Source of the DNA: Dehalococcoidia bacterium
Lineage (GTDB): Bacteria; Chloroflexota; Dehalococcoidia; Dehalococcoidales; BS750m-G39
Assembly: GCA_030616265.1 (NCBI GenBank)
Contig: JAUWXS010000035.1
Span: forward strand, 1 to 6,634
Reading direction: 5' to 3'
DNA length: 6,634 nucleotides
A program made the translations under genes and the position numbers. Below, piece by piece: positions 1 to 5,859 of this stretch (its first letter is position 1; the number at the start of each line of letters is the position of its first letter). The notes under the pieces were generated by a model. That model was given only the letters and a program-made list of their open reading frames with translations, was not told the origin of the DNA and did not search any database.

Positions 1-664
1 CCCCGCAGACCTTTTTGATTACTTCGGCCGCTTCGGGGGGCTGGGGGGAGGTCACCACCATGCTTTCGGGCTTGATAATGCCGCACTTCTCGGCGGCAAT
101 CTCCGCTAAGCTATCGCCACGCACATCGGTATGGTCAAAGCTGATGGGGGTGATAATACAGACCTCGGGCTTAATGACGCTGGTGGCGTCGAACTTGCCC
201 CCCAACCCCACCTCCAGCACCTGAAATTTTACCCCTTTTTGCCCGAAGTAAGCCAAAGCCAGCGCCGTCAGGAACTCGAAGGTGGTCAGCTCGCCGTAGG
301 TAGCTTTCTCATTGACCGCCTCCACCTGGGGCCTGAGCTGGGTGACCAGCTGTGCCAGCTCGGCTTCGGAGATTAGCCCGCCGTCAACCTGGACTCTCTC
401 CCGCCAGGTGTGGAAGTGGGGGGAGGTGTAAAGCCCGGTGCTATAGCCGCCGGCGGTGAGGGCTGAAGCCAGCATAACGGCCACGCTGCCCTTGCCGTTG
501 GTGCCGGTGATGTGCACCGAGCCGGCTTTTCGGTGGGGGTCGCCCAAAAGAGACAGCAGCTCATCGACACGACGCAGGTCGTAGAAGGCGGGGTCGTGGG
601 GCATGCCTATCTTTTCGTAGTCGGTGTAGCTGTTGATATAGTCTATGGCTTGCTGGTAATTCAT
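1..664 (-). CDS. folC: Folylpolyglutamate synthase / dihydrofolate synthase, N-terminal half (cut by window edge)
   Basis: This enzyme adds L-glutamate to folates (and in many bacteria to dihydropteroate) using ATP, in the cytoplasm. The frame is open from an ATG at 664-662 to the left edge, giving 221 residues of a protein usually near 430. Visible motifs are the P-loop TGTNGKGS (residues 53-60), GLYTSPH (77-83), EVGLGGKFDAT (151-161) and the DHT of the second conserved block (177-179), followed by EKCGIIKP (192-199), all in the FolC/Mur-ligase order. The glutamate-binding C-terminal domain lies outside the window, so one or two activities cannot be told apart. The start fits the family N-terminus. 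No Shine-Dalgarno site precedes it; instead a TATAAT ends 8 bases upstream. The gene diverges from pyrF. Identification is secure; intactness of the rest is unknown. Confidence 0.95.
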   Translation of the reverse strand, partial: MNYQQAIDYINSYTDYEKIGMPHDPAFYDLRRVDELLSLLGDPHRKAGSVHITGTNGKGSVAVMLASALTAGGYSTGLYTSPHFHTWRERVQVDGGLISEAELAQLVTQLRPQVEAVNEKATYGELTTFEFLTALALAYFGQKGVKFQVLEVGLGGKFDATSVIKPEVCIITPISFDHTDVRGDSLAEIAAEKCGIIKPESMVVTSPQPPEAAEVIKKVCG

Positions 665-672
665 TGGAGCTA

Positions 673-701
673 ATTATATCATTGCCGCCAAGGGGCAACA
701 A
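673..701 (-). promoter_or_regulatory. Predicted sigma-70-type promoter of folC
   Basis: On the minus strand there is a perfect -10 box TATAAT (678-673), a 17-base spacer and a weak -35 TTGTTG (701-696, three of six bases matching). Only 8 bases separate the -10 from the ATG, so transcription would start at or within a few bases of the start codon. This agrees with the missing Shine-Dalgarno site and suggests leaderless translation. The prediction is by pattern only. Confidence 0.55.
682..698. repeat. Small dyad TTGCC-N7-GGCAA inside the folC promoter
   Basis: A perfect 5-base inverted repeat (682-686 and 694-698) sits mostly in the folC promoter spacer and overlaps its -35 box. It could be an operator. 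Arms this short arise easily by chance, so confidence is low. Confidence 0.25.
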
Positions 702-709
702 ACTGACTC

Positions 710-738
710 TTGACCTGGCTCACCGTGGTTGGTATTAT
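710..738 (+). promoter_or_regulatory. Predicted sigma-70-type promoter of pyrF
   Basis: TTGACC (710-715, five of six bases matching) is followed by a 17-base spacer and TATTAT (733-738, five of six). Transcription would start near 745, leaving a leader of about 12 bases that contains the G-rich ribosome site before the GTG at 757. The two divergent -35 boxes (folC at 701-696, pyrF at 710) are 8 bases apart. Confidence 0.65.
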
Positions 739-742
739 CAAC
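728..742. repeat. 15-base near-palindrome over the pyrF -10 box (candidate operator)
   Basis: GTTGGTATTATCAAC pairs at six of seven positions around a central T at 735; the only mismatch is G732 against T738. It covers the whole predicted -10 box of pyrF, where a bound repressor would block polymerase. No regulator gene lies in the window to pair it with. Confidence 0.4.
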
Positions 743-756
743 TCAGGGGGTGCGCG

Positions 757-1581
757 GTGAATTTCAACGAAAAATTGAAGAATGCCATGAAGATGAACCA
801 GAGCCTGCTCTGCATCGGCCTCGACCCCGACCCTGAGCTTATGCGGAAGGGGATGAGTGTTTCCAAATTCAACAAAGCCATTATCGATGCTACCGCCGAC
901 CTGGTCTGCGCCTACAAGCTCAACCTCGCCTTTTACGAAGTACTGGACAAGGGTATGGAAAGCCTGAAGCGCACCATCAGGGCCATACCCAAAAACATCC
1001 CGATAATCGGCGATTGCAAGCGGGGCGATGTCGGCAACACAGCCAAAGCCTACGCCAAAGCCATGTTTTCCATCCACGGCTTCGACGCCGTCACCGTTAG
1101 CCCCTACATGGGCTTCGACTCCATAGAGCCCTTCATCAACTACTGGGAGAAGGGGGTATTTGTCCTCTGCCGCACCTCGAACCCCGGCGCCGCCGACTTC
1201 CAGAGCCTGCCCTTCGTCCTGAACGGCAAGCAGGTGCCCCTCTTCGAGATAGTCGCCCTCAAAGCCGCCCAGTGGAACAAGAAGGGCAAGGGCAGTAATA
1301 TCGGGCTGGTGGTGGGCGCCACCCATCCCAAGGAGCTGAAGCTGATAAGGCACCATCACCCCAAGATGTTGCTGCTGATACCCGGCATCGGGGCTCAGGG
1401 GGGAGACCTGGCTTCGGCCGTTCGTAACGGGGTCGATAGCTGGGGGCGGGGGGCGATTTTCAGCTCGTCGCGGCAGATCATCTACGCCTCCAAGGGGCGG
1501 GATTTCGCTCAGGCCGCCCGGCAGGTCGCCCTACCACTGAGAGACGAGATTAAACACCTCGCCGCCACCCGGAAGCGATGA
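757..1581 (+). CDS. pyrF: Orotidine 5'-phosphate decarboxylase, type 2
   Basis: It decarboxylates OMP to UMP, the last step of de novo UMP synthesis, in the cytoplasm. The 274-residue length fits the longer type 2 subfamily. Visible catalytic residues are D23 in GLDPD, K54 in CAYK, and the DxKRGD block with D86, K88 and D91. The phosphate-binding part appears as PGIGAQGGD (209-217) and R231-G232 near the end of the barrel. The frame stays open upstream to a TTG at 664, but that extension would cross the predicted promoter and add residues unlike the family. The GTG at 757, preceded by GGGGG (746-750), is therefore chosen; it gives the usual NFNEKL-type start. The gene diverges from folC and is followed after 36 bases by the DUF951 gene, probably in the same transcript. 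Confidence 0.95.
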   Translation: MNFNEKLKNAMKMNQSLLCIGLDPDPELMRKGMSVSKFNKAIIDATADLVCAYKLNLAFYEVLDKGMESLKRTIRAIPKNIPIIGDCKRGDVGNTAKAYAKAMFSIHGFDAVTVSPYMGFDSIEPFINYWEKGVFVLCRTSNPGAADFQSLPFVLNGKQVPLFEIVALKAAQWNKKGKGSNIGLVVGATHPKELKLIRHHHPKMLLLIPGIGAQGGDLASAVRNGVDSWGRGAIFSSSRQIIYASKGRDFAQAARQVALPLRDEIKHLAATRKR

Positions 1582-1617
1582 AGCCGTAATTATTCATTAC
1601 ACTAACGCTGGTGTTAC

Positions 1618-1809
1618 ATGGTTATGGAGATAAATCTGGGCGATGTGGTCTGCCTCAAGAAGAAGCACCCCTGCGGCAGCGAACAGTGGCGGGTGGTGAG
1701 GCTGGGGGCGGATATCGGCATTAAATGCCTTAAGTGCCAGCGCCGAGTGCTCCTAGAGAGGGTGGTCTTCGAGCGGCGGGTCAAAGCCTTTATTTCAAGG
1801 GGCAGTTGA
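1618..1809 (+). CDS. Small DUF951 family protein, zinc-ribbon-like
   Basis: This 63-residue protein matches the DUF951 pattern closely: a LGDVV start, then KKxHPCGSxxW (14-24), VVRLGADIGIKCLKC (26-40), RRVLL and an FERRVK end. Four cysteines (12, 19, 37, 40), two as CxxC, suggest one zinc site. Function is not established; the fold resembles small nucleic-acid-binding or ribosome-associated proteins, which is inference only. Two starts are possible, ATG 1618 and ATG 1624; the second gives MEINLG, closer to usual family N-termini. The best ribosome site (GGTG, 1610-1613) is weak and does not decide. It lies 36 bases after pyrF and 36 before the aldo/keto reductase, and is likely co-transcribed with pyrF since no terminator is visible between them. 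Confidence 0.85.
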   Translation: MVMEINLGDVVCLKKKHPCGSEQWRVVRLGADIGIKCLKCQRRVLLERVVFERRVKAFISRGS

Positions 1810-1822
1810 GGGGATTTATAAT
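1794..1822 (+). promoter_or_regulatory. Predicted promoter of the aldo/keto reductase gene
   Basis: A perfect TATAAT (1817-1822) stands 17 bases after a weak -35 TTCAAG (1794-1799, three of six) inside the end of the DUF951 gene. Transcription would start near 1829, just before the Shine-Dalgarno site. Read-through from pyrF is also possible. Confidence 0.45.
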
Positions 1823-1830
1823 CGGACACA

Positions 1831-1838
1831 AAGGAGGG
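1831..1838 (+). promoter_or_regulatory. Strong Shine-Dalgarno site fixing the reductase start
   Basis: AAGGAGGG contains the full AGGAGG (1832-1837). It is 8 bases from the GTG at 1846 but 14 from the ATG at 1852, so it favours the GTG start. Confidence 0.75.
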
Positions 1839-1845
1839 CAAAAAA

Positions 1846-2853
1846 GTGGAAATGCGTTTTCTGGGCGAAACCGGCGTCAAGGTCTCCGAGCTATGCTTGG
1901 GGACGATGACTTTTGGCGATCGGAGCTTCTTCAAGAACATCGGGGGGCTCGGGCAGAAGGAAGCTAATACCCTGGTGGATATGGCCCTGGAGGCAGGGAT
2001 AAACTTCTTCGACACCGCCGATGTCTATTCCGAGGGGCTATCGGAGGAGCTACTCGGCAAGGCGCTGGGCAACCGGCGCCAGAGCATCATTCTGGCCACC
2101 AAGGTCCGCGGCAAAATGGGCCCCGGGCCCAACGATGTCGGACTTTCCCGCCATCATATCATCGAGGCATGCCACACCAGCCTGAAGAGACTGGGCACGG
2201 ACTATATCGACCTCTACCAGGTCCACAATTTCGACCCCGACACACCGCTGGAGGAGACCATGCGGGCTCTGGACGACCTGGTGCGCCAGGGGAAGGTGCG
2301 CTATATCGGCTGCTCCAATTATTCGGGCTGGCAGTTGATGAAAGCGCTGGCCATCTCCGATAAGCGCGTCTGGGAAAGGTTCGTCACGCTGCAAGCCCTC
2401 TATTCGCTGCTGGCGCGCGAACTGGAAAACGAGATGGTGCCGCTGTGCCTGGACCAGGGGCTGGGCATACTGGTCTGGAGCCCCTTGAGCGGCGGCTTCC
2501 TCAGTGGCAAATACCGTCGTGGAAAGCCTCAACCCAAGGGCACCCGCCTCAGTGGGCCGCAGCCGAGATTCCTGCAACTCGATGAGGAAAAGGGATTCGA
2601 TATTGTCGAGGAGCTGGACCGAATCGCCAGGGCGCATAACGCCACCGTTGCCCAGGCAGCGCTTAACTACCTGCTCGGCAAAGAGGGAGTTAGTTCAGTC
2701 ATCATCGGCGCGCGGACGCCAGAACAGCTTGCCGATAACCTGAAAACAACCGATTGGGAAATGAGCGCCGAAGAAGTGAGTCGGCTCGACGAAATGAGCC
2801 AGCCCGTGCCTCTCTATCCCTACTGGATGCAGAACATGCCGCCGCCTGAATAA
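1846..2853 (+). CDS. Aldo/keto reductase (NAD(P)H-dependent oxidoreductase)
   Basis: This soluble TIM-barrel enzyme should reduce aldehydes or ketones with NADPH or NADH; the substrate cannot be read from sequence. The 335 residues show the full family pattern: LGETGVKVSELCLGTMTFG (6-24), NFFDTADVY (53-61), LATKVRGK (83-90), LYQVHNFD (123-130), IGCSNYS (154-160), LVWSPLSGGFLSGKY (209-223) and SSVIIGARTPEQL (283-295). The catalytic tetrad is complete: D56, Y61, K86, H127. The RLGTDYIDLYQVH block and the ARELENEMVPLC stretch resemble the YajO/general stress protein 69 group, but that subgroup call is tentative. The GTG start is set by its Shine-Dalgarno site. It stands between DUF951 and dinB on the same strand with 36-base gaps; no functional link to either is evident. 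Confidence 0.93.
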   Translation: MEMRFLGETGVKVSELCLGTMTFGDRSFFKNIGGLGQKEANTLVDMALEAGINFFDTADVYSEGLSEELLGKALGNRRQSIILATKVRGKMGPGPNDVGLSRHHIIEACHTSLKRLGTDYIDLYQVHNFDPDTPLEETMRALDDLVRQGKVRYIGCSNYSGWQLMKALAISDKRVWERFVTLQALYSLLARELENEMVPLCLDQGLGILVWSPLSGGFLSGKYRRGKPQPKGTRLSGPQPRFLQLDEEKGFDIVEELDRIARAHNATVAQAALNYLLGKEGVSSVIIGARTPEQLADNLKTTDWEMSAEEVSRLDEMSQPVPLYPYWMQNMPPPE

Positions 2854-2875
2854 GCCATATATCGGCTTGTTGCGG

Positions 2876-2881
2876 TATAAT
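2876..2881 (+). promoter_or_regulatory. Predicted -10 box of dinB, suggesting a leaderless transcript
   Basis: A perfect TATAAT lies 8 bases upstream of the dinB ATG. A start point about 7 bases downstream would fall at 2888-2890, on the start codon itself. No convincing -35 at 16-18 bases and no extended -10 are visible, and only a weak AAGAG (2882-2886) could serve as a ribosome site. Confidence 0.45.
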
Positions 2882-2889
2882 AAGAGTAT

Positions 2890-4110
2890 ATGTCTCGCCG
2901 CATTATGCATATCGATCTCGACGCCTTCTTCGTCGCGGTGGAGCAGGTAGAAAACCCCCAGCTTAAGGGCAAGCCGGTAGTCGTCGGCGGGAGGCCCCAG
3001 GGGCGGGGGGTGGTGGCCGCCGCCTCTTACGAAGCGCGGGCTTTCGGGCTGCACTCGGGTATGCCCCTGGTCACCGCCAGCCGACTCTGCCCGCAGGCTA
3101 TCTTTATCCAGGGGAGCTTTCCCAAATACCGCGACGCCTCGCAGAAGTTTATGGCTATCCTAGCCGACTTTTCCCCCTACCTTGAGCCGATGGGCCTTGA
3201 CGAAGCCTACCTGGACGCCACCGGTTTTGAGTCCCTCCACGGCTCGGTCAAGCAGATGGCGGTCAAGATAAAGCAGCGGGTTAAAGCTGAGCTGGGGATT
3301 ACCGCCTCAATCGGCATCGCCAGCGGCAAGGTTATAGCCAAGGTCGCCTCCGAGCTATCCAAGCCCGACGGGCTGCTGGAGGTGGCGGCGGGTAAAGAAC
3401 GTGCCTTTCTAGCGCCGTTACCTATCGCCCGTCTGCCGGGAATAGGCAAAAAAACAGGGCACAAATTAAAGAGCCTTAGTATTGACACTATAGGCAAACT
3501 ATCTATCATGCCCTTAAAAGCCCTCAAAAGCCATTTCGGTGCGTCTGGTGAGGTTCTACACCGCTTCGCCAGCGGCATTGATGATAGGGAGATTGAGCCC
3601 CCCGCCGCAGCCAAGTCCACCAGCCGTGAGACCACCTTCGGCCAGGATACTAAAGACCACGCCCTGCTCAAGGCCACCCTGCGCTACCTGGGGGAGAGGG
3701 TGGGGGCTGACCTGCGCCAGAAGAATAAGCGGGCGAGGTGCGTAACATTGAAGCTGAGATACGGCGATTTCAGCACCATCACCCGCCGCCAGACCCTGAG
3801 CCAGAGCGCCGACAGCGACCAGACTATCTTTGAGACCGGGGTAAGACTGCTGACTAAAGCGCTAGCCGGGGAAAAACGGGCGGTGCGCCTCATCGGTATC
3901 GGGGTTTCGGAGCTGGTGGAGGCGGGCAGGCAGCTGAATATGATGGACGGCTCCGCTCAGAGGCAGGAGCAACTGAATAAAGCCATCGACCGCATCCGCA
4001 AGAAGTACGGCTTTACCGCCATCCAGACGGGGAGGACACTGAGGCTAAAAGATGTCTTTCCGGGGGGTGGGGAGGGCTATAGGCTAAACACGCCGAGCCT
4101 GTCGAGGTAA
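2890..4110 (+). CDS. dinB: DNA polymerase IV (Y-family translesion polymerase)
   Basis: It copies past damaged template bases at the replication fork, with low fidelity and no proofreading. The 406 residues carry the palm motif HIDLDAFF (7-14) with metal ligand D9 and likely steric-gate F14, YEARAFGLHSGMP (47-59), and the second catalytic pair D104-E105 in LDEAYLD. TASIGIASGKVIAKVASELSKPDG (138-161) and the helix-hairpin-helix PGIGKKTG (183-190) follow. The little finger starts near KSTSRETTF (242-250). QLNMMD (348-353) sits where many Pol IV proteins carry a QLxLF clamp-binding motif, so it may be a degenerate version; residues 389-406 are a tail without known motif. Thumb codons around 3438-3540 are richer in A and T than the rest. 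No SOS-type operator was recognised upstream. Confidence 0.95.
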   Translation: MSRRIMHIDLDAFFVAVEQVENPQLKGKPVVVGGRPQGRGVVAAASYEARAFGLHSGMPLVTASRLCPQAIFIQGSFPKYRDASQKFMAILADFSPYLEPMGLDEAYLDATGFESLHGSVKQMAVKIKQRVKAELGITASIGIASGKVIAKVASELSKPDGLLEVAAGKERAFLAPLPIARLPGIGKKTGHKLKSLSIDTIGKLSIMPLKALKSHFGASGEVLHRFASGIDDREIEPPAAAKSTSRETTFGQDTKDHALLKATLRYLGERVGADLRQKNKRARCVTLKLRYGDFSTITRRQTLSQSADSDQTIFETGVRLLTKALAGEKRAVRLIGIGVSELVEAGRQLNMMDGSAQRQEQLNKAIDRIRKKYGFTAIQTGRTLRLKDVFPGGGEGYRLNTPSLSR

Positions 4111-4124
4111 AAATACCATAAAAA

Positions 4125-4152
4125 TTGACAATCATCTTCCCTCTAATATATC
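4125..4152 (+). promoter_or_regulatory. Predicted sigma-70-type promoter of the MFS transporter gene
   Basis: A consensus -35 TTGACA (4125-4130) is followed by a 16-base spacer and TATATC (4147-4152, four of six). A start near 4159 would give a leader of about 33 bases. It lies in a markedly AT-rich gap after dinB, where no terminator hairpin is visible. Confidence 0.6.
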
Positions 4153-4163
4153 CTCAACAGGAT
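4150..4163. repeat. Dyad ATCCT-CAAC-AGGAT at the MFS transcription start (candidate operator)
   Basis: A perfect 5-base inverted repeat with a 4-base centre overlaps the end of the -10 box and the expected start point. That position suits a repressor site. As RNA it would be only a weak hairpin with no T run, so it does not look like a terminator. Confidence 0.3.
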
Positions 4164-4191
4164 TCCCTTTTAATTAAAGAGAGGTGAACAC

Positions 4192-5412
4192 GTGGGCGTG
4201 AGCACCGAAGCAGAGAGATACCCTAGATATCGTTGGGTTATTCTGGGAATAGCCTGGCTAACTTTGTTATGCCTGTACTGGTCCTGGTTTTTGATACCGT
4301 CACTAGCCTCCCGCCTGTCCCCTGAACTGGGCTTAACCCATATGCAGTACACCCTGATATTCACCGCACCGGTCCTGATGGGCATCTGGAGTGCTATTAC
4401 CGCGGGAGCGGCCGCCGACCGCTATGGAATCAGGTTGGTAGTAACCATATCCGTATTTCTAGGCGGAGCCGCCGGGCTGGCCAGAGCCTTCGCCCCCAGC
4501 TTTGAGGTAATGTTTGTCCTGATGTGTTTTATGGGTATAGCCGTTTACGGGGTAATGCCCAACCTGCCTAAGCTAGTCGCTATCTGGTTCCCGCCGAGAC
4601 AGGCCGGGTTCGCTGCCGGCATTTACACGATGGCTATCGGCATCGGGCTGAGTCTCGGGCTGCTTACCGCCCCCCTTTTCCGAGACTGGCAGGCGGCTTT
4701 CACTTATGTCGGCATAACAACGCTGGTAGCCGCTTTTTTGTGGGCTTTATTGGCCAGGAATGCCCCCAAAGGAGTCAAGATAAAAATGCCACCCATGATC
4801 TCGGGCATCAAAAGGGGACTGAGGAGCCGGAACATTTTGTTGACCTGCGTGGTGTATTTCCTGTTTATGGGGACATTTACTTCATTTTCGGGCAACTTTC
4901 CGGAAGCACTGGAGATCATCCACAATATCAGCCCGGCAACGGCCGGGGCAATAACGGCACTTCTTACCGGGGGTGGGATTTTAGGCAATCTCCTGATTCC
5001 CGCCCTCTCTGATAGGATAGGGCTTAGAAAGCCCTTCATTTATGCCGCCGTAATTACTATTCCAGTATGCCTCTTCTTTGCCTGGTACCTGGCCCCGAGT
5101 CCGGCGACCTGGGTCCTAGTTTTCCTGGGCGGTATCGGCGTGGGCAGTCTACCGCCTATAGTGTTGACCCTGCCGCTGGAGCTCCCCGAAATCGGCCATG
5201 AGCATGTGGGCGGTGCCACCGGATTGATTTTATCCTCACTGGCTCTAGGGGGCTTTGTTATACCGCTCTTTGTAATATCACCAATCATGGCCGCGGGCAC
5301 ATCACAAGCCTACTCCGCCGGCTTCCTGGTCTCTATGCTGCTTATCGCCGCCGCCATAATACCCGCTTTATTCCTGATGGAGACGGGGCGGAGGGGAAGG
5401 GTTCAGTTATAA
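4192..5412 (+). CDS. Major facilitator superfamily transporter (CynX/NimT- or NarK-like type)
   Basis: A 406-residue integral membrane protein, the usual length for a 12-helix MFS carrier. Hydrophobic segments lie near 15-35, 53-72, 83-100, 106-125, 140-160, 168-187, then after a basic loop (192-212) 214-232, 248-268, 281-300, 306-326, 343-362 and 376-396. The MFS motif A is seen in both halves as AGAAADRYGIR (71-81) and PALSDRIGLRK (270-280). The YGVMPNLPKLVAIWFPPRQ stretch (119-137) resembles anion carriers of the cyanate/nitrate transporter groups, but the substrate is unknown. GTG 4192 follows GAGGTG (4181-4186) with 5 bases between; GTG 4198 is a possible second start. It has its own promoter and converges with the redox-protein gene, overlapping its 3' end by 6 bases. 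Confidence 0.88.
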   Translation: MGVSTEAERYPRYRWVILGIAWLTLLCLYWSWFLIPSLASRLSPELGLTHMQYTLIFTAPVLMGIWSAITAGAAADRYGIRLVVTISVFLGGAAGLARAFAPSFEVMFVLMCFMGIAVYGVMPNLPKLVAIWFPPRQAGFAAGIYTMAIGIGLSLGLLTAPLFRDWQAAFTYVGITTLVAAFLWALLARNAPKGVKIKMPPMISGIKRGLRSRNILLTCVVYFLFMGTFTSFSGNFPEALEIIHNISPATAGAITALLTGGGILGNLLIPALSDRIGLRKPFIYAAVITIPVCLFFAWYLAPSPATWVLVFLGGIGVGSLPPIVLTLPLELPEIGHEHVGGATGLILSSLALGGFVIPLFVISPIMAAGTSQAYSAGFLVSMLLIAAAIIPALFLMETGRRGRVQL

Positions 5413-5859
5413 TAGCTTTTCCAGAATCTCGGCCGAGGCCCTGACGTAGTTGGGGCACCGCTTTTCGAACAGCCCCTTGTCCCTGGCGGCCTGCAACCCT
5501 TCGGGAGTGCTTATATCGTAATCGAGCAGCTCGCGGCACAGAATCGAGCCGTGACGAGCCTTGAACCCCTCCAGAAAGCGGCTTATCAGGCTAAAGGTTT
5601 GCTCCTGGGACTCTTCGTCTCCGGCTACCGCTCCGCCGTGCTTCAGCCCGATGACCATGAGAGCACTGGTCACCGCCCCGCAGGTATCGCCCTGGTAGCC
5701 GATGCCTCCCCCCAGGCCGCTGGCGAGCCTGAGCGCCAGCTCGCGCTCCAGGCCGAACCGGGGACCGTAAGTGGAAAGCACCGCCTGGCAACAATTGAAG
5801 TCCTTTTCGAAGCCGCTAACCGCCAGCTCGACCCGGCTCTTTTTATCTTCACCCCTCAT
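5407..5859 (-). CDS. C_GCAxxG_C_C family putative redox-active protein
   Basis: The 150-residue soluble protein fits the C_GCAxxG_C_C family, cysteine-rich proteins common in anaerobes and thought to be redox-active; no reaction is established. It shows a FNCCQAVL block (21-28), LASGLGGGIGYQGDTCGAVTSALMVIGLKHG (45-75) as the core, LCREL (107-111) and KRCPNYV (133-139). Cysteines are at 23, 24, 60, 108 and 135. Position 65 is Ser where the family motif usually has Gly. There is no signal peptide, CXXCH haem motif or membrane segment. The ATG (5859-5857) overlaps the stop of the upstream PAS gene as ATGA, and AGAGG (5872-5868) lies 8 bases before it, so translation is probably coupled. Its TAA (5409-5407) is part of a TTATAA shared with the transporter stop. 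Confidence 0.88.
   Translation of the reverse strand: MRGEDKKSRVELAVSGFEKDFNCCQAVLSTYGPRFGLERELALRLASGLGGGIGYQGDTCGAVTSALMVIGLKHGGAVAGDEESQEQTFSLISRFLEGFKARHGSILCRELLDYDISTPEGLQAARDKGLFEKRCPNYVRASAEILEKLL

Noticed and set aside
664..756. In-frame upstream extension of pyrF beginning at a TTG, adding 31 residues
   Set aside because: It would cross the predicted pyrF promoter and its -10 dyad, has no ribosome site, and adds residues not found at PyrF N-termini. The GTG at 757 fits better.
679..1359. Long open frame (226 codons) on the minus strand opposite pyrF
   Set aside because: Its product is low-complexity, rich in Gly, Ala and Val, and matches no family. It is the antisense shadow of a GC-rich gene with all pyrF catalytic motifs.
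1586..1600. Inverted repeat GTAAT-N5-ATTAC just after pyrF as a possible terminator
   Set aside because: The stem is short and AT-only except for one pair, with no T run after it. It would not stop transcription and is probably chance.
2050..2637. Open frame of 195 codons on the minus strand opposite the aldo/keto reductase
   Set aside because: No recognisable motifs or ribosome site, while the plus strand encodes a complete reductase with its catalytic tetrad.
1582..2889. Three successive gaps of exactly 36 bases (pyrF-DUF951, DUF951-reductase, reductase-dinB)
   Set aside because: The sequences in the gaps are unrelated, and the first depends on which ATG of the DUF951 gene is used. It is treated as coincidence.
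4169..4178. Perfect palindrome TTTAATTAAA before the MFS ribosome site
   Set aside because: AT-only palindromes of this size are expected by chance in an AT-rich leader, and it lies downstream of the promoter.
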